Positions 23,379-34,693 of a stretch of DNA of 64,000 nt are shown piece after piece (the first letter of the stretch is position 1; each line of letters begins with the position of its first letter). The DNA is taken from assembly GCA_030620095.1 (NCBI GenBank), contig JAUTXW010000323.1, forward strand, positions 1 to 64,000. Reading direction: 5' to 3'. The stretch is from Kuschelorhynchus macadamiae (lineage: Eukaryota; Arthropoda; Insecta; Coleoptera; Curculionidae). The notes below the pieces were generated by a model. That model saw only the letters and a list, made by a program, of their open reading frames with translations, had not been told where the DNA came from and searched no databases. Position numbers and translations under genes: made by a program.

Positions 23379-23383
<5 letters not shown>
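20516..23383 (+). mobile_element. Mariner-type element E, long inverted arms, apparently complete
   Basis: Ends TACAGTGTGTCCGAAATTGG (20516) and inverse (ending 23383). The inverted arms extend about 640 bp each (20516-21165 and 22730-23383) with some mismatches toward the inside. Unlike A, B and C it shows no second set of termini. TA microsatellite lies on both sides. It holds one spliced, undamaged transposase gene. Element length is 2868 bp, of which nearly half is arms. Confidence 0.9.
21243..22316 (+). CDS. Intact mariner-type transposase with one intron, 337 residues
   Basis: Exon 1 is 21243-21846 and exon 2 is 21907-22316. The 60-bp intron begins GTAAGAT and ends TTTTTAG; it splits a glycine codon in phase 1 and, when removed, joins WCGML to GNRLIGPFIF as in relatives. 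The N-terminal half has the two helix-turn-helix units of this group. Catalytic residues are D157 (WSDETHF), D249 (QQDGCP) and D285 (SPDITP), 35 residues between the last two. No stop or frameshift in the spliced frame. Introns are uncommon in mariner-type transposases; as for P element, splicing could limit activity to certain tissues, though that is only a thought. The start ATG opens just after the left arm. Confidence 0.92.

Positions 23384-23421
<38 letters not shown>
23384..23421. repeat. TA microsatellite right of element E
   Basis: Pure TA run starting at the last base of element E. Confidence 0.95.
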
Positions 23422-23424
<3 letters not shown>

Positions 23425-24070
23425 CCATAAATATTAATTAAATCATATGATGGCCTAAAAGCTAATAAGAAACATAAAAACTTAGGCAATATCGAGAGTT
23501 TATAATTAAATCATAGCCGTACAAAAAAATGCGGGCTAATAAAATGTAAAAACAAATATTACTAAAACTGGATGAACTGGTAAAATTTTGATTCGTTTCA
23601 AACTTATACCATAAATAGACTTGGACTGTATCTTAACAATTTTGATTTAGAATGCCATAGGCGTAGATATTCAGTTTTTTAAGGGTTCAAAAGCATTCAT
23701 ATTTTATATTTTGAGAACGCTAATCGATTATAGTCAAATTGAAAATAGATATGGTTGGGGTAAATGTAACACTAAAAGATTCCTGAACTCATTGGGGCAG
23801 ACTCTTACTTTTTTTTCGATTATACATATTTAAAATAAAAAAGAAAAACGGCGGAATATGGCAAATTTATTTAATTTTTTTTTGTATACATTGTAGTATT
23901 AAGAATAAGATAAACCTAACATGAAAATTTTCATGGCTTTGTTGACTTGCAAAAAATATCATGCACAAAAAACATTGTTTGTTTAAAATTGGTTTTATCC
24001 TCAAATCAATATTATCTTATAAGTGTCAGGGGTAGAGCCCCCCAAAAGTCGACGTCTAATTGCGCCACTG

Positions 24071-24588
24071 CACATAATGAAGTTATGTAAAATGATCTAA
24101 AATTTTTTATGATCTCATTGTAACTAGAAAAATGTAGACTGATTCTTAATTCGATTTTATTTATTAATGCAATATAAACCCGCCAGCAGTGGTGTTCGAG
24201 TCAAATGAGACCCAGTTGTGTACATTTTCGGTAATTACTTACCTTAAATATATCAATCTCTATCAAAACTTTTGACTATTAATAAACTGGTCAAGGTTTT
24301 TACCCCATTTTCAAAGTTGCCTATCTTAAACAGTATCATGCGGATTTTGATGAATTTGAACTTTTTGGAATGATTGGTAACTGGCTTTCAATTGTGGCAT
24401 CAATTTAGTGAGTATTATCAGATGATAGGGATATACAGGACACATAATGAAGCTGTGCAAAATGATCTAAAGTGTTTTATGATCCCATTTTAACTAGAAA
24501 AATACAATTTGATTCTTAATTCGATTTTATTTATTAATACAATAAAAACCCATCAGCAGTGGTGCTCGAGTCAAATGAGACATAGTTG
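24071..24588 (+). repeat. 370-393-bp tandem repeat, units 1 (end), 2 and 3 (start)
   Basis: The markers GTGTTCGAG and GTGCTCGAG lie at 24192 and 24562, a period of 370 bp. Each unit holds CATTTTCAAAGTTGCCTATC, TGATGAATTTGAACTTTTTG and GATATACAGG followed by CACATAATGAAG. Unit 3 is split by a second hAT at 24589. Units are about 85-90% alike by eye. No ORF follows the period. Confidence 0.8.
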
Positions 24589-25009
24589 CGGGGGCGTGCA
24601 GTCCATGGAAGCAAGGGAAGCGGTGCATCCCCAAAAAAAAATTACAAAACATCTTCTGAAATGTAATGTTTGAAATAGGAAACCATTAATTTAGTTTATA
24701 TTAAAAATGCTAACACAGTATCTTAATTATCAAACCCTTAATAAATGCGTCCTTGACTCCGACCCAGCCACAATAGAATATCAAATAGAACCTATGCGGA
24801 CCGCTAGCTTCTCTGCAGCCAAGTCCTGTATGCTTGATTTCCTGTGAATCGAGCCAGAGGTTATTGAACTTTCCACCGGCTGTTTGCAATTTTTGCATTT
24901 CAGTCGCGTGTTTTAAGTGGTGGGAGATGCAATCGTTGGAGTAGGTTCTTTGTTTGAACGGCTATCCGTGTGTTGTGTGACACGTACGTCGCGTAGTGCA
25001 TGGTGCGAT

Positions 25010-27309
25010 ATGGAAGACAATAATACGGACGTGGATATGCAAATACCGTCAACTTCGACTGTCGGTAATAACGTTGAAAATGTTAGAGAATTTAGTAAGA
25101 AGAGAGTCTGTGAATGTGTGGTGTGTGTCTTAATAATAAAGGGATTTTTAATATTAAACTTCGCTGTTAAGCTTCAAATAATTTCCAAAGGAAGGGCAAA
25201 ACCGCCTATGAAAAATTTAACCACAAAAATGAAAAAATGTATTAGACATTTTTAGCCGTAAAAACAATACGAACAGTTTAAATGGCTAACAGGGTGTGAA
25301 AATATAAGTAAATTATTTTGTTGGCAATGTTTGCTTTTTGAAAATGAAAAAGGTCTCTGGAATAAAACTGGTTTTTCCGATTTAAACAATTTCCATAAAG
25401 CTGTAAAATAACACATTATGTCCAAAGCGCATTTACAGGCCGTCATAAAAGAAAAAGTCTTCGGCAAAACCAGAATTGAACACGCCCTTAATAAACAGTT
25501 GGAAATTAGTCACCGCCAACACAATGAATCAAGTCGATAAAAATAGGCAAATATTAAGAAGACTTATCGATATTGTTTGTTTTCTCGGACAGCACGAATT
25601 GGGATTTAGAGGTCATGACGAAACAAGCGTTTCTTGAAATAGAGGAAATTTTCAAGATTTACTTAGTTTAATAGCTAAATATGATGATTGCTTAAAAAAT
25701 CGTTTAGACCAGTCTAGCGTTTTTCGCGGAACGTCGAATCGAATCCAGAATGATTTAATTTCCGCTGTTGCAACCATTATTCTAAAAAGAATTAAGCAGG
25801 AGATTGGCTAGGCGCGGTTCATTGCTATTGTTCTGGAAAAAACACGTGATATCACTAATTTTAGCCAATAATCTATAGTAATACGCTACGTTAAAACAGA
25901 CGGAAGTATTCAAAAGCGATTTTTAGGTTTTAAGAATGTGTTCGAAAATCGTACAGCAGATGCATTATATACCGTAGTTTATAACGTTACTAAAGAAATT
26001 AATGGAGAGAAAAAGTTAGTTTCTCAAAGCTATGATGGAGCTGCAGTGATGGCAGGACAATTAGTGGGTGTGCAAGCTAAGGTTCGAGAAACTTTTCCAA
26101 GTGCTGTGTTTGTCCATTGTTTTGCTCATAAATTAAATTTAGTTTTATCCCAGTCCATCAATCACATTAAAAAGTGTAAAGTATTTTTCGTTACTTTAAG
26201 TGGCATGGCTGCTTTTTTTACCAAGTCAACAAAACGTGCACAAGCTTTGGACTCCATTGTCCACAAACGATTGGCCAAAGTAGCTCTTACTAGGTGGAAC
26301 TATAATGGAAGACTTGTGTTAACAGTACCCGAAAATTAAATGAATTGAAACGTGGGACTCAGAAGCAATAAAATTTTAATTTTAATTATTTGTTGAACAT
26401 ATTTTCAGAATTATTTCCATTCTCGGACAATATTTTTAATATATTACAAACTAAAACAAATGATATTGCTTTTTGCCTAAAAAAAGTGGATGATTTTAAG
26501 TCCATGTTAAGCCAAAAAAGAAATGATTTTAACCTATTTTGGGAGAAAACGATGACGTTAAATGTAGAGCCACAAGCCTCAAGTCTTCGAACAGATAAGG
26601 TGGGAGACGTTCAAACATCATACAGACGCCTCTTTCACGGAATAATCGATCAAATTCAGCAACAAGTAAACTATAGATTTAAGGATTTAAATGATTTTAA
26701 ATTCCTCGAGCTCTGCATTTTTTTTTTAATGTATTCAGATTATTTGTTTCGTTTAGATTGACAAACAAAAATCTGTTTTGGCTTTTTCGCAACTGAATAA
26801 AAATATTTAACTTTAAATTTAAATTAATTAATTTAAAGTTAAATATTTTTATTCAGTTGCGAAAAATCCAAAAAAAGATTTTTGTTTCTCTGCAATTTTG
26901 ATGCATTTAAAGGAAAAACTTTTCCAGAAGATGCGTTTAAATCTCTTCTTCTTCATTATGGCCAGTTCTTCGACCGAGTGTTACTGCGATCTGAACTAAA
27001 AGTGATTTACGAAACTGATGACATTAGCGTAAAAAATAACGCTAAGGAAGTGATGCAATTTTTAAAGACAAGGAGCTGGAAGATGCCTACACCTACGTGT
27101 CGAAGTTGTGTGAATTAGTATTGACAATACCTGTTCATCAGTAGAACGCAATTTTTCAACACTTAAACGTATAAAAAATTTCGTGAGAAATTCAACGGGG
27201 CAGGAGAGACTTTTGCATACATCGCTGTTGTCAGCATCGACGTTTTTATGATGACGTCATTGATGAATTTGCAAAAAATTATCGAAGCATCGAATTACAT
27301 TGCAAATAG
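25010..27309 (+). pseudogene. Broken hAT transposase (copy 2)
   Basis: The frame begins MEDNNTDVDMQIPSTSTVG and follows the family to the C-terminal ELHCK. Seen in order: KPPMKNLTTK (N-terminal), SKLFCWQCLLFENEKG (TTF-type zinc finger region), GHDETS, the AQ/SQSYDGAAVMAGQ motif (second catalytic aspartate region), VHCFAHKLNLVL (C-x2-H) and the dimerisation block SSVERNFSTLKRIKNF. Stops (for example after CIRHF), several frameshifts, an internal gap before GLLN and a MITE insertion break it. The ATSSS segment before the dimerisation block is also partly deleted. Not functional. Confidence 0.85.
26718..26887. mobile_element. 170-bp palindromic MITE inside hAT copy 2
   Basis: Inserted with duplication CTCTGCA on both sides (26711-26717, 26888-26894). 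The insert is nearly a perfect palindrome around TTAAATTAATTAATTTAAAG and carries GGCTTTTTCGCAACTGAATA on the left arm and the inverse on the right. It is a small member of the foldback family at 10190-10930. It is absent from hAT copies 3 and 4, so it came after copy 2 formed. Confidence 0.85.
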
Positions 27310-27360
27310 GTGGGTTTCTAAAAATTGCCCCCTTTCTTAAAATTTCACCGCACGCCCCTG

Positions 27361-28258
27361 CCTAGTTGTGTATATTTTCGGTAATTATTTACCGTAAATA
27401 TATCAATTGCTATCAAAATTTTTGACTATTAATAAACTGGTCAATACCTGAAGCGTCCACCTTAGGTTTTTACTCCATTTTCAAAGTTGCCTATCTTAAA
27501 AAGTACCATGCGGATTTTGATAAATGTGAACTTTTTGGAATGATTGGTTAACTGGCTTTTAATTGTGGTATCAATTTAGTGTGTATTATCAGATGATAGG
27601 GATATACAGGGTACATAATAAAGTTATGTAAAATGATCTAAAATGTTTTATGATTCCATTTTAACTAAAAATGTGCAGTTTGATTCTTAATTCGATTTTT
27701 GCTGTCCTAAAGGTTAAAAATGCAAAATAGTAATTTCCCCGATATTTGAAATTTCGTTTTTTTCCAGAGATCCGAATTTTTTTGCTGAAAATCTATTAAT
27801 TTTTTTATACGACCTTGTATTTTTTTGTTGACCATTCGACTCAATTGTTTTTACTTTTAGCACGGCTAACAAAAAACAATACAAGGCTGTATTTAAAAAA
27901 ACTTGATTTTCACCAAAAAAATTCGTATCTCTGGAAATTTCAAAAATCTGGGAAATCATTTTGCAGTTTCATCCTAGACCGAAAAAATCGAATTAAGAAT
28001 CAAACCCCATGTTTCTGGTTAAAATTGGATCGTCAAATATTTTAGATCATTTTACATTACTTCATTATGTGCCCTGTATATCCCTATCATCTAACAATGC
28101 ACACTAAATTGATACGTCAATCGAAAGCCAGTTAACCAATCATTTCAAAAAGTTCAAATTCATCAAAATCCGAGTGATATTTTTTAAGATAGTCAACTTT
28201 GAGAATGGGGTAAAAACCTAGGGTGGACGCTTCGAAATTCACCAGTTTATTACCAAAA
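27361..28258. repeat. Tandem-repeat unit 3 (end) and its inverted copy
   Basis: Unit 3 resumes at 27361 and runs to about 27690. From 28258 backward to about 27850 the same sequence returns inverted, including the GAAGCGTCCACC marker and the GTGCATT/ATGATAGGGATATACAGGG end. The arms continue into 27700-27960 with shared phrases such as CCAGAGATCCGAATTTTTTT. The result is an inverted repeat with arms of about 440 bp and almost no loop. Confidence 0.75.
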
Positions 28259-28757
28259 TTGCGATGTAGCCTTATTGGTTGACTTTACGAAGGCTTTTGA
28301 TTGTGTTCCCTCCCTGTGACTAAACGCAAAATTGCGATATTAATAGTATCATAAGCCGTTCATCGTCAGTAAAAAAATATTAATTCTATCTGTGCTTTTA
28401 TTAATGAATGTGAAAGATTACATTATTCAGTTTACCTAAGGTAAATTTAAGATTTAGTGTCCGAAAAAATTCTTCTAACTACACTGTTAACAACTTCATA
28501 TTTAATCAGGGTTGAAGTAGTTTCTGTTCACAAACTATAAATACTAGGTAGAAAATAATAAAATATTAAATGAAAGAATACCAAGTGGATGTGAAACCAC
28601 GTGAAGTAAAACTAATCGGTTATTTTGAGTATCTATTGTCGGTACTAAGTTGTTTGATCCAATAGGGTAAGATAAGAATACGATGTTTTCAATACCTAAA
28701 AAAGAAAATTTCCGTTAATTTTTGTAATATTAGCATCAATAAATAAATAAATAAATT
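28259..28757 (+). mobile_element. LINE fragment with 3' tail
   Basis: Starts with a reverse-transcriptase scrap (28263-28319: LLVDFTKAFDCVPSL then stop), in which DFTKAFDCV is the RT domain 3 motif with its first catalytic aspartate. It ends at a TAGCATCAATAAATAAATAA tail near 28757, typical of 3' ends of jockey/CR1-type LINEs. Most of the element between is missing or decayed. Inserted beside the inverted repeat. Confidence 0.6.
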
Positions 28758-28929
28758 TTATTTCAAGAGAACAACAAAATACATGATATAGATAAGGCCA
28801 CAATAATACATAATGCATCATGTGGTCATAAAGTAAACGGTTCTTAGGCCGCTATTTTTTTAAAGGTCCACTTCATGGTAAAAATTGTTTTTTACGATGA
28901 TGATGCATGCACAGAGACGGTATTTTTCC

Positions 28930-29130
28930 AAATATTTTTCCAAATTTTCACGTTTCAGGGTCCCTAGATTACGAAAAATATGTTTTTTCTATTCCGTCGG
29001 TCTGTCTTTCTGTTCGCGGCGTTACTTACGCGATTGACTTTAAATGTTAGTAAAAAAGTTAGGGTCATATGGGGATGATTTGGTAAAAATCAAATATGGC
29101 GGCCCAGTGAAATTTTAAAAAAATTATTAT
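28930..29130 (+). repeat. Dispersed copy of the ATGGCGG repeat
   Basis: Contains CCGTCGGTCTGTCTTTCTGT, GCGATTGACTTTAAATG, GGTCATATGGGGATGA and AATATGGCGGCCCAGT, as in the array at 5.8 kb. Between 29131 and 29635 nothing is recognised. Confidence 0.6.
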
Positions 29131-29635
29131 TAAAAAACTGCTGTGATAAAAATATTGTAAATTACGCATTGTATCCAATTAAATTTATCAAGCAAAAGGT
29201 TAGAAGGCATTTTAAAGGCATGAACTTCTAGGCATGTTCGATAGAGTATCAATTTGTAAACGTTCGCAGTTCACTGCTAAAACTTCATCTTCCTGGAACA
29301 TATTTATTTAACCCCTGAACGGATAGGTCAATATACGTAAAGTCCAGACGAGGCTATAGATCAGACGCATTCGATTACCAGCCCTGTCGGGCAAAGAATT
29401 TCAACAATTTTTTCGCCAATTGCACATGCTTCTAAAAAAAATAATTTGTAGTCAGGTAGGTAATTATACTATGCAAGTGTTAATTTAATATTGTACAACC
29501 AAAAAAGTGGCAATCGTAGGACTAGGGGAAAATACAGAAGAGTTTATAAAAAAATCGGTAAACTTCCCTTACCCGGAACTTCCCTCGTTTTGATTTTTTC
29601 CATCTGTTAGGAATAATGAAGGTTACCCAATTTAG

Positions 29636-30795
29636 TACAGGGTGATCAGTTAAGGGTAGCGAGCGGCCATATCTCATAAGATATTGGTCGTATAGATTTG
29701 AGAAAAAAAAATCGTAATAAAAGTCGCCAAGAGAAATTGCCGAAAATTATTTTCGAGTTTGTCAAACGTCCGCTAGAGGGCGTAAGAACCAACACCCAGT
29801 AGAAAAATGGGGTTTTTATAGAATTTTGCCTAATGAAAATATATCGATGATATCATTTTCATAATTAGTGACTATTTCCCTACACTTTTTGTCTAAAATG
29901 TTTTGTTCTATATATCAAAATAAAGCGGTGGGGGAAGTTCAATTGTTTTTTCAAACAAACCAAGATGTCTCCTGTTTCTTTTGACCGATTTTAGCAAACT
30001 TAGGCTTATATGAAAGAGCATAATTTGCACTAGAAAACGCTTATTTGGTTTTGAATTTTTGACTTTTGCTGGCGTCGCTAGATGGCGTTAACTGAATTAG
30101 TAGCATATTTTTTAGTTTTTTTCAAAAAAATCAAATGTAATGGTATATTCATTTTTACATATTTTAAAATGGGATAAATTTCTTTATAATTTAATGAAAA
30201 TAATTTATCATCTACCTTTTTTTGAACCGTTGATATTGACCAAAATATTATTTTATTTTATTAAAAAATGGCACGCCACTGCTTTTTGTCAAAATAAAAA
30301 TCATTTTCGTAATCACTTATTAGTTGCTAACAAAAAGAACCTCTTGACTTTTTTTCGTTAGACGAACGGTTTTGGATTGAAAAAATAAGATGTTGTTGGA
30401 CAGTTTTATTAAGATTTTTCATTGTTAAACATCTTATTTTTTCAAATCAAAAGAAACAGGAGACATCTTGGTTTGTTTGAAAAAACAATTGAACTTCCCC
30501 CACCGCTTTATTTTGATATATAGAACAAAACATTTTAGACAAAAAGTGTAGGGAAATGGTCACTAAATATGAAAATGATATCATCGATATATTTTCATTA
30601 GGCAAAATTCTATAAAAACCCCATTTTTCTACTTGGTGTTGGTTGTTACGCCCTCTAGCGGACGTTTGACAAACTCGAAAATAATTTTCAGCAATTTCTC
30701 TTGGCGACTTTTATTATGATTTTTTTTTCTCAAAGCTATACTACCAATATCTTATGAGATATGGCCGCTCGCTACCCTTAACTGATCACCCTGTA
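29636..30795. mobile_element. 1.16-kb foldback element without ORF
   Basis: Ends TACAGGGTGATCAGTTAAGG (29636) and inverse (ending 30795). The arms are inverted copies over about 370 bp (29636-30005 and 30425-30795), more than 95% alike by eye, with a 420-bp AT-rich middle. No transposase-like frame is present, so movement would depend on a mariner-type enzyme recognising TACAGGG ends. A diverged relative of the arm lies near 62100-62330. Confidence 0.85.
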
Positions 30796-30798
30796 CAG

Positions 30799-31144
30799 TA
30801 CAGGGTGTCCAAATTTCGATGCTTTTACGGGGTATCTCGGTTATTTGAAAAGATAGAGACTTGCGGTTTTCGCAACACTGTGCTCGATTTTTGTGAAACT
30901 AAAGGTGCCATAAACAAAAATTGCCCAGCCCGCTCCGTTTCTAAGACACAGGGTGATTTTGAAAATATTGCATTTTGGGACCCCCCTCGCATCTCGCTTG
31001 CCGTTTGAGATATCAAAAAGGTAAAAACTGCTTATCACGCAAATTTTTACGTAGAATCTAGTGGCGTAGTCAGATTTTTTTTTATCACCTACCATCTTTG
31101 AGTTATTTACCAATATTATGTTTTTTTAAATGGGACAACCTGTA
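30799..31144. mobile_element. Possible 346-bp MITE with TACAGG ends
   Basis: Starts TACAGGGTGTCCAAATTTCG (30799), three bases after the foldback element, and ends GGGACAACCTGTA (31144), inverse of TACAGGTTGTCCC. Only the outer 12 bp or so match, so it may instead be the left part of the mariner relic that follows (31315-31850), whose right end may be AGCCCTGTA at 32289. Confidence 0.45.
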
Positions 31145-31186
31145 TACAACCAGTAGACAGTTCGCTAGGGTTTTTTTAGCTGTATA

Positions 31187-31300
<114 letters not shown>

Positions 31301-31314
31301 TTATAATTTATATC

Positions 31315-31850
31315 TTGTTCAAAAGCTTTTAGAAGATGACTATGACAGGCGTTTACAATTTTGCGAGGAAATGATGAGACGGTGTGACGAGAATAATAGG
31401 TTTTCCCGTAACATATTATTTTCGGATAAATATACGTTCATTTTAAACGGAGTGCTTAACAGACACAATTATCGTTTCTGGAGTCAGGAAAATTCACACT
31501 GGATATGTGAAGCTCATACGCAGGGCCCCCAGAAAGTAAATGTATGTGGCAAGACTGTGCTCCACCACATTTTGGTGTCAATGGGAGAGGATATTTAGAT
31601 GAAGTATTTACAGGTCGCTGGATTGGACGACGTGGTACACTTGAGTCTTTAGACTATTTTTTGGGGACATCTAAAAGAGAAGGTTTACCAAAACAGGCCA
31701 AATAATATTAAAGATTTTAAAACCAGAATTCGAGTGGAGTCAAATAACATACCGGCTGAAGCCATTCGGAATTCCGTGGACGGATTTTATCATCGCCTGG
31801 AAGCATGCCAAGTGGCGGGTGGAGGACATTTTCAAAATTTGCGACATTAA
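31315..31850 (+). pseudogene. Decayed mariner-type transposase fragment
   Basis: The frame begins LLEDDYDRRLQFCEEMMRRC, continues to LFSDKYTFILNGV (first catalytic aspartate) and HNYRFWSQENSHW, then jumps by deletion near 31545 to a WxDCAPPHF-like stretch, WIGRRGTLESL and the C-terminal segment ending near GGGHFQNLRH. The N-terminal DNA-binding half and the SPDL motif are absent. Relative of the gene at 18770-19858. The left side is replaced by a TA microsatellite. Inactive. Confidence 0.8.
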
Positions 31851-32289
31851 ACAACTTTTTTATTTTGTTTTGCCTTGCTGTTTTATTAATTTTAATTCTT
31901 TAATTTTTGACAAAACAAACTATTGTAGAGTTTTCGAATACACTAAACAGATATCTAGTGTTAAATGGAAAAATAAATTCATTAGTGAAATAATTTTTTT
32001 TTTAATTTTGAACAGTAGCCATTTTGAAATAGCTTGACAGAATCGCCCCAAAATTTAGGAGCATGCTGTATGAGGTAAGAGCTTTCGAATGACGTGTCAC
32101 AAGCTGTATGTTACCATTAAAAAAAACATCGATGACGTCACACCTATGACAAATGTCAATACAAAAACAAATGAATTACGTCAAAATATGAGAAATTAAA
32201 AAAATAATTTAACGGGTCTGAGCGTTTTTTCAAAAAGTTATTGGTTGAGGCTATATTAATTTAATTCGGAGCTTTTGGGCAGCCCTGTA

Positions 32290-33676
32290 TATGTTTTTAA
32301 GTTTTAATTACAAAATTAATCCTATATCTGGTAGCTACGCCACTGATCATGTTGCAATAAATTTGTAATCTAACAAGACTAATTCATATTTTAGAATATC
32401 CTAAATGTACTTACCATGACCAACAGCATATAGTTAGAACTGCCCAATGGTAAAGCATCTAAACCCTTTCGACGTTGGGTACGAAGTATAATAAAAGGAA
32501 TTGATTGTCGAACTTTATTTGTGCATCGATACCATCGACTTGAATATAATGACTCGCCAATTCTCATCATCTAGAAAGAATAATTTGCCAGTTGAAACTT
32601 TCTGAGAAGACTATTATTATGCTGTCGACAATTAAGAAGATATATATTTATTTGTATATACGGGATTTTTGCACATAATTTGCCACCCTAAATATTGGCT
32701 GAACTATAAGTAATAGAAAGAAAATGTTAAATTTCTTCTCTCTTTCTTCTCTCTCTCACTTTCTCTGTCTTCTGTCTTATAGCACAGTAACGTTTTTTGG
32801 CAATTTTTTCTTCTTCTTTCTCTAGTTACCCTAACTTATACCTATTTTTAAATTTGTTTTTAAAATTTTCCGCAATTTTGGTTGTCAAGTGACACGTCAA
32901 AATCGATTTATTTGTTATTTGACATGCAGAAACTACAGCGCATCAAAATTTTTCCAAAATATTAATGTTACAATTTTTTCTCATTTGTAGATAATATTAT
33001 AGCGGATACTATATATGCAATTGAATTAAAAATACATTTTCTTGTATTAAACTTTCGAGGCAGGATCATGAGAGAATCTATTGGCAACTCCTCCTTTGTT
33101 ATCTCTCTCTCGAAAGGCAGAACGGTAATAGACATAATTTGTATTAAAAGTATAATAAGTTGTTTCATTTTACAACTTTAATATTACACACCTGATCCTC
33201 CATTTTCTGTCCACAATGGCATACGATAACTACGGGTATAGAATATGCTACAACACATAAAATAAATTTTGGAGCCACATCCTAAAAATAAAAGGCATAA
33301 AATGATACAAGACTCTAGCCCGATCAAATTCTACTTTGGCAACCCGGACTTCCGCATGCAAGTAATGACTTTAATGGCGGTTTTATCGACGAACCTCGTG
33401 CTAACCTAACGGCGCAGAGCCACCAAACAGTATGGATTTTGTTTAAAAATCCTTACTTTTTTATATAATATTACTATATTATAGCTCATAGCTAACACCT
33501 TACAGCTGAACTACAACATAGCTTTAGACAAAAATTAATTAAATTGAACTCAAAAATCTTAATTTTCCATTTAACTACCCTAAACTGTCTTTATATTCAA
33601 TATAACATTTTTTCCACATGCACGTTTAAATCTATCTAAATTTGGCTTTTGTTTTATAAATTCAGGGAAGGTGTGA
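32290..33676. other. Unassigned intergenic DNA
   Basis: Contains AGCTACGCCACTG near 32334-32346, an orphan hAT-like end, and near 33387 the dispersed GACGAACCTCGTGCTAACCT block also seen near 409 and 48472. No gene is recognised. Confidence 0.4.
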
Positions 33677-34039
33677 TACAGAGTGTTTCCTAACTTCGGT
33701 ACGTAACTCCAGGAGGTGATTCCTTAGGTCGTTTTTAGAAAAAAATTGGCAGTGACATTTTTAGTACTAAGGCGCTAAGTCGGGTGTAACTAGATCGATG
33801 TTTTAAGTCCAGAGGCGTCTCAAGGGGCACCGCAACCATTATTATTGAGAAAAAAAGTACGCCACTGACTCCGCAGCTTTTATAGTTTTTTTTTTCAGTT
33901 TAAACAACAAAAAAAATAAAAATGACTTTAAACCACTTTAAAAATTATCCATGGCCATCATTAACAAAAAATAAATCCTATGTATTAATTACTATACATA
34001 AATTACAGAAAAATAAAAAATAAACAATTCCGACCTTGA

Positions 34040-34605
34040 AGTAGATGAACAAAATGACTATCAACTGATAAAATACACGACTGCAATCGTTTCGTCATAG
34101 ATTGTCTGACACGTTCAAAAGTCCCTGGAGTATTCCTTATGACGTTGCAATTGTTGATTATTCGATTTCTCAAGTCTTTTACTTGTTACTTTACTTCTAA
34201 CAAATTGGGTAGATGTTCTCGCCAAAAGTCTGTATAGGATTCGCCTGTTAATTTTGCTGGTAAAAAAGATGAGCCAATTAGGTAGTCATCAATAATTCCT
34301 ACCTATTCGTTCAGCGAAAATTGTTGCTGAAAATGACTTTGCAATGCAATCTTCCTGGTACTATTTGAAAGATCTTCTTCGACCGCATTAAGTATAGCTT
34401 CTTCTAGTTCAGGCGTTGTTACAGTTTCCGGTCTTCCACCCCCCGTATTTTTATTAAAACTACCAGTTTCACTTAATTTTGCATGTATCTTTCTAAATGT
34501 TTTAGCACATGGAATTACTCTGTCAGGGTATCTGTCTTGGTAAATTCTCCGTGCCTCTTCCGAATTTCCATTTGCTAATCCATATATAAAGTGCAGGTCA
34601 ATCAT
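34040..34605 (-). pseudogene. Mariner-type transposase with internal deletion
   Basis: Starts at ATG 34605 with MIDLHFIYGLANGNSEEARR, then CAKTFRKIHAKL and GGGRPETVTTPE, the usual helix-turn-helix, linker and GRP motif. After FSLNE the sequence skips the whole catalytic core to DDYLIGSSFLPAKLTGESY and DLRNRIINNCN, the C-terminal part, with stops. All three catalytic acidic residues are gone. Confidence 0.8.
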
Positions 34606-34693
34606 TTCAGAATTACTAAGATTATTCAGAATGAAATCACTGCTAATTTACAACTTTAAAATTTACTGATGTGACAGTGACAATACTATCACT

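Larger units (their letters stand above)
15851..24070. mobile_element. hAT-type element filled with later insertions
   Basis: The ends read CAGTGGTGCAACTA (15851) and AATTGCGCCACTG (ending 24070), an imperfect inverted pair of hAT type. Both sides carry the same 8-bp duplication CACATAAT (15843-15850 and 24071-24078). Subterminal motifs rich in GGGGGGCT and AGCCCCCC resemble non-autonomous hATs. No hAT transposase is left. Three mariner-type elements (16117-18235, 18408-20475, 20516-23383) sit inside, so they are younger than this hAT. Confidence 0.8.
24589..27360 (+). mobile_element. ZMYM-type hAT, copy 2
   Basis: Ends CGGGGGCGTGCAGTCCA (24589) and CACCGCACGCCCCTG (ending 27360). Flanking duplications are CATAGTTG (24581-24588) and CCTAGTTG (27361-27368), 8 bp with one difference. 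All regions of the family are present in order, plus a 170-bp MITE at 26718. Transposase frames are badly broken. Inserted into unit 3 of the tandem repeat. Confidence 0.88.

Noticed and set aside
27815..28045. Open frames of 76-81 codons on both strands
   Set aside because: They lie in the loop-proximal arms of the inverted tandem repeat and mirror each other; no domain.
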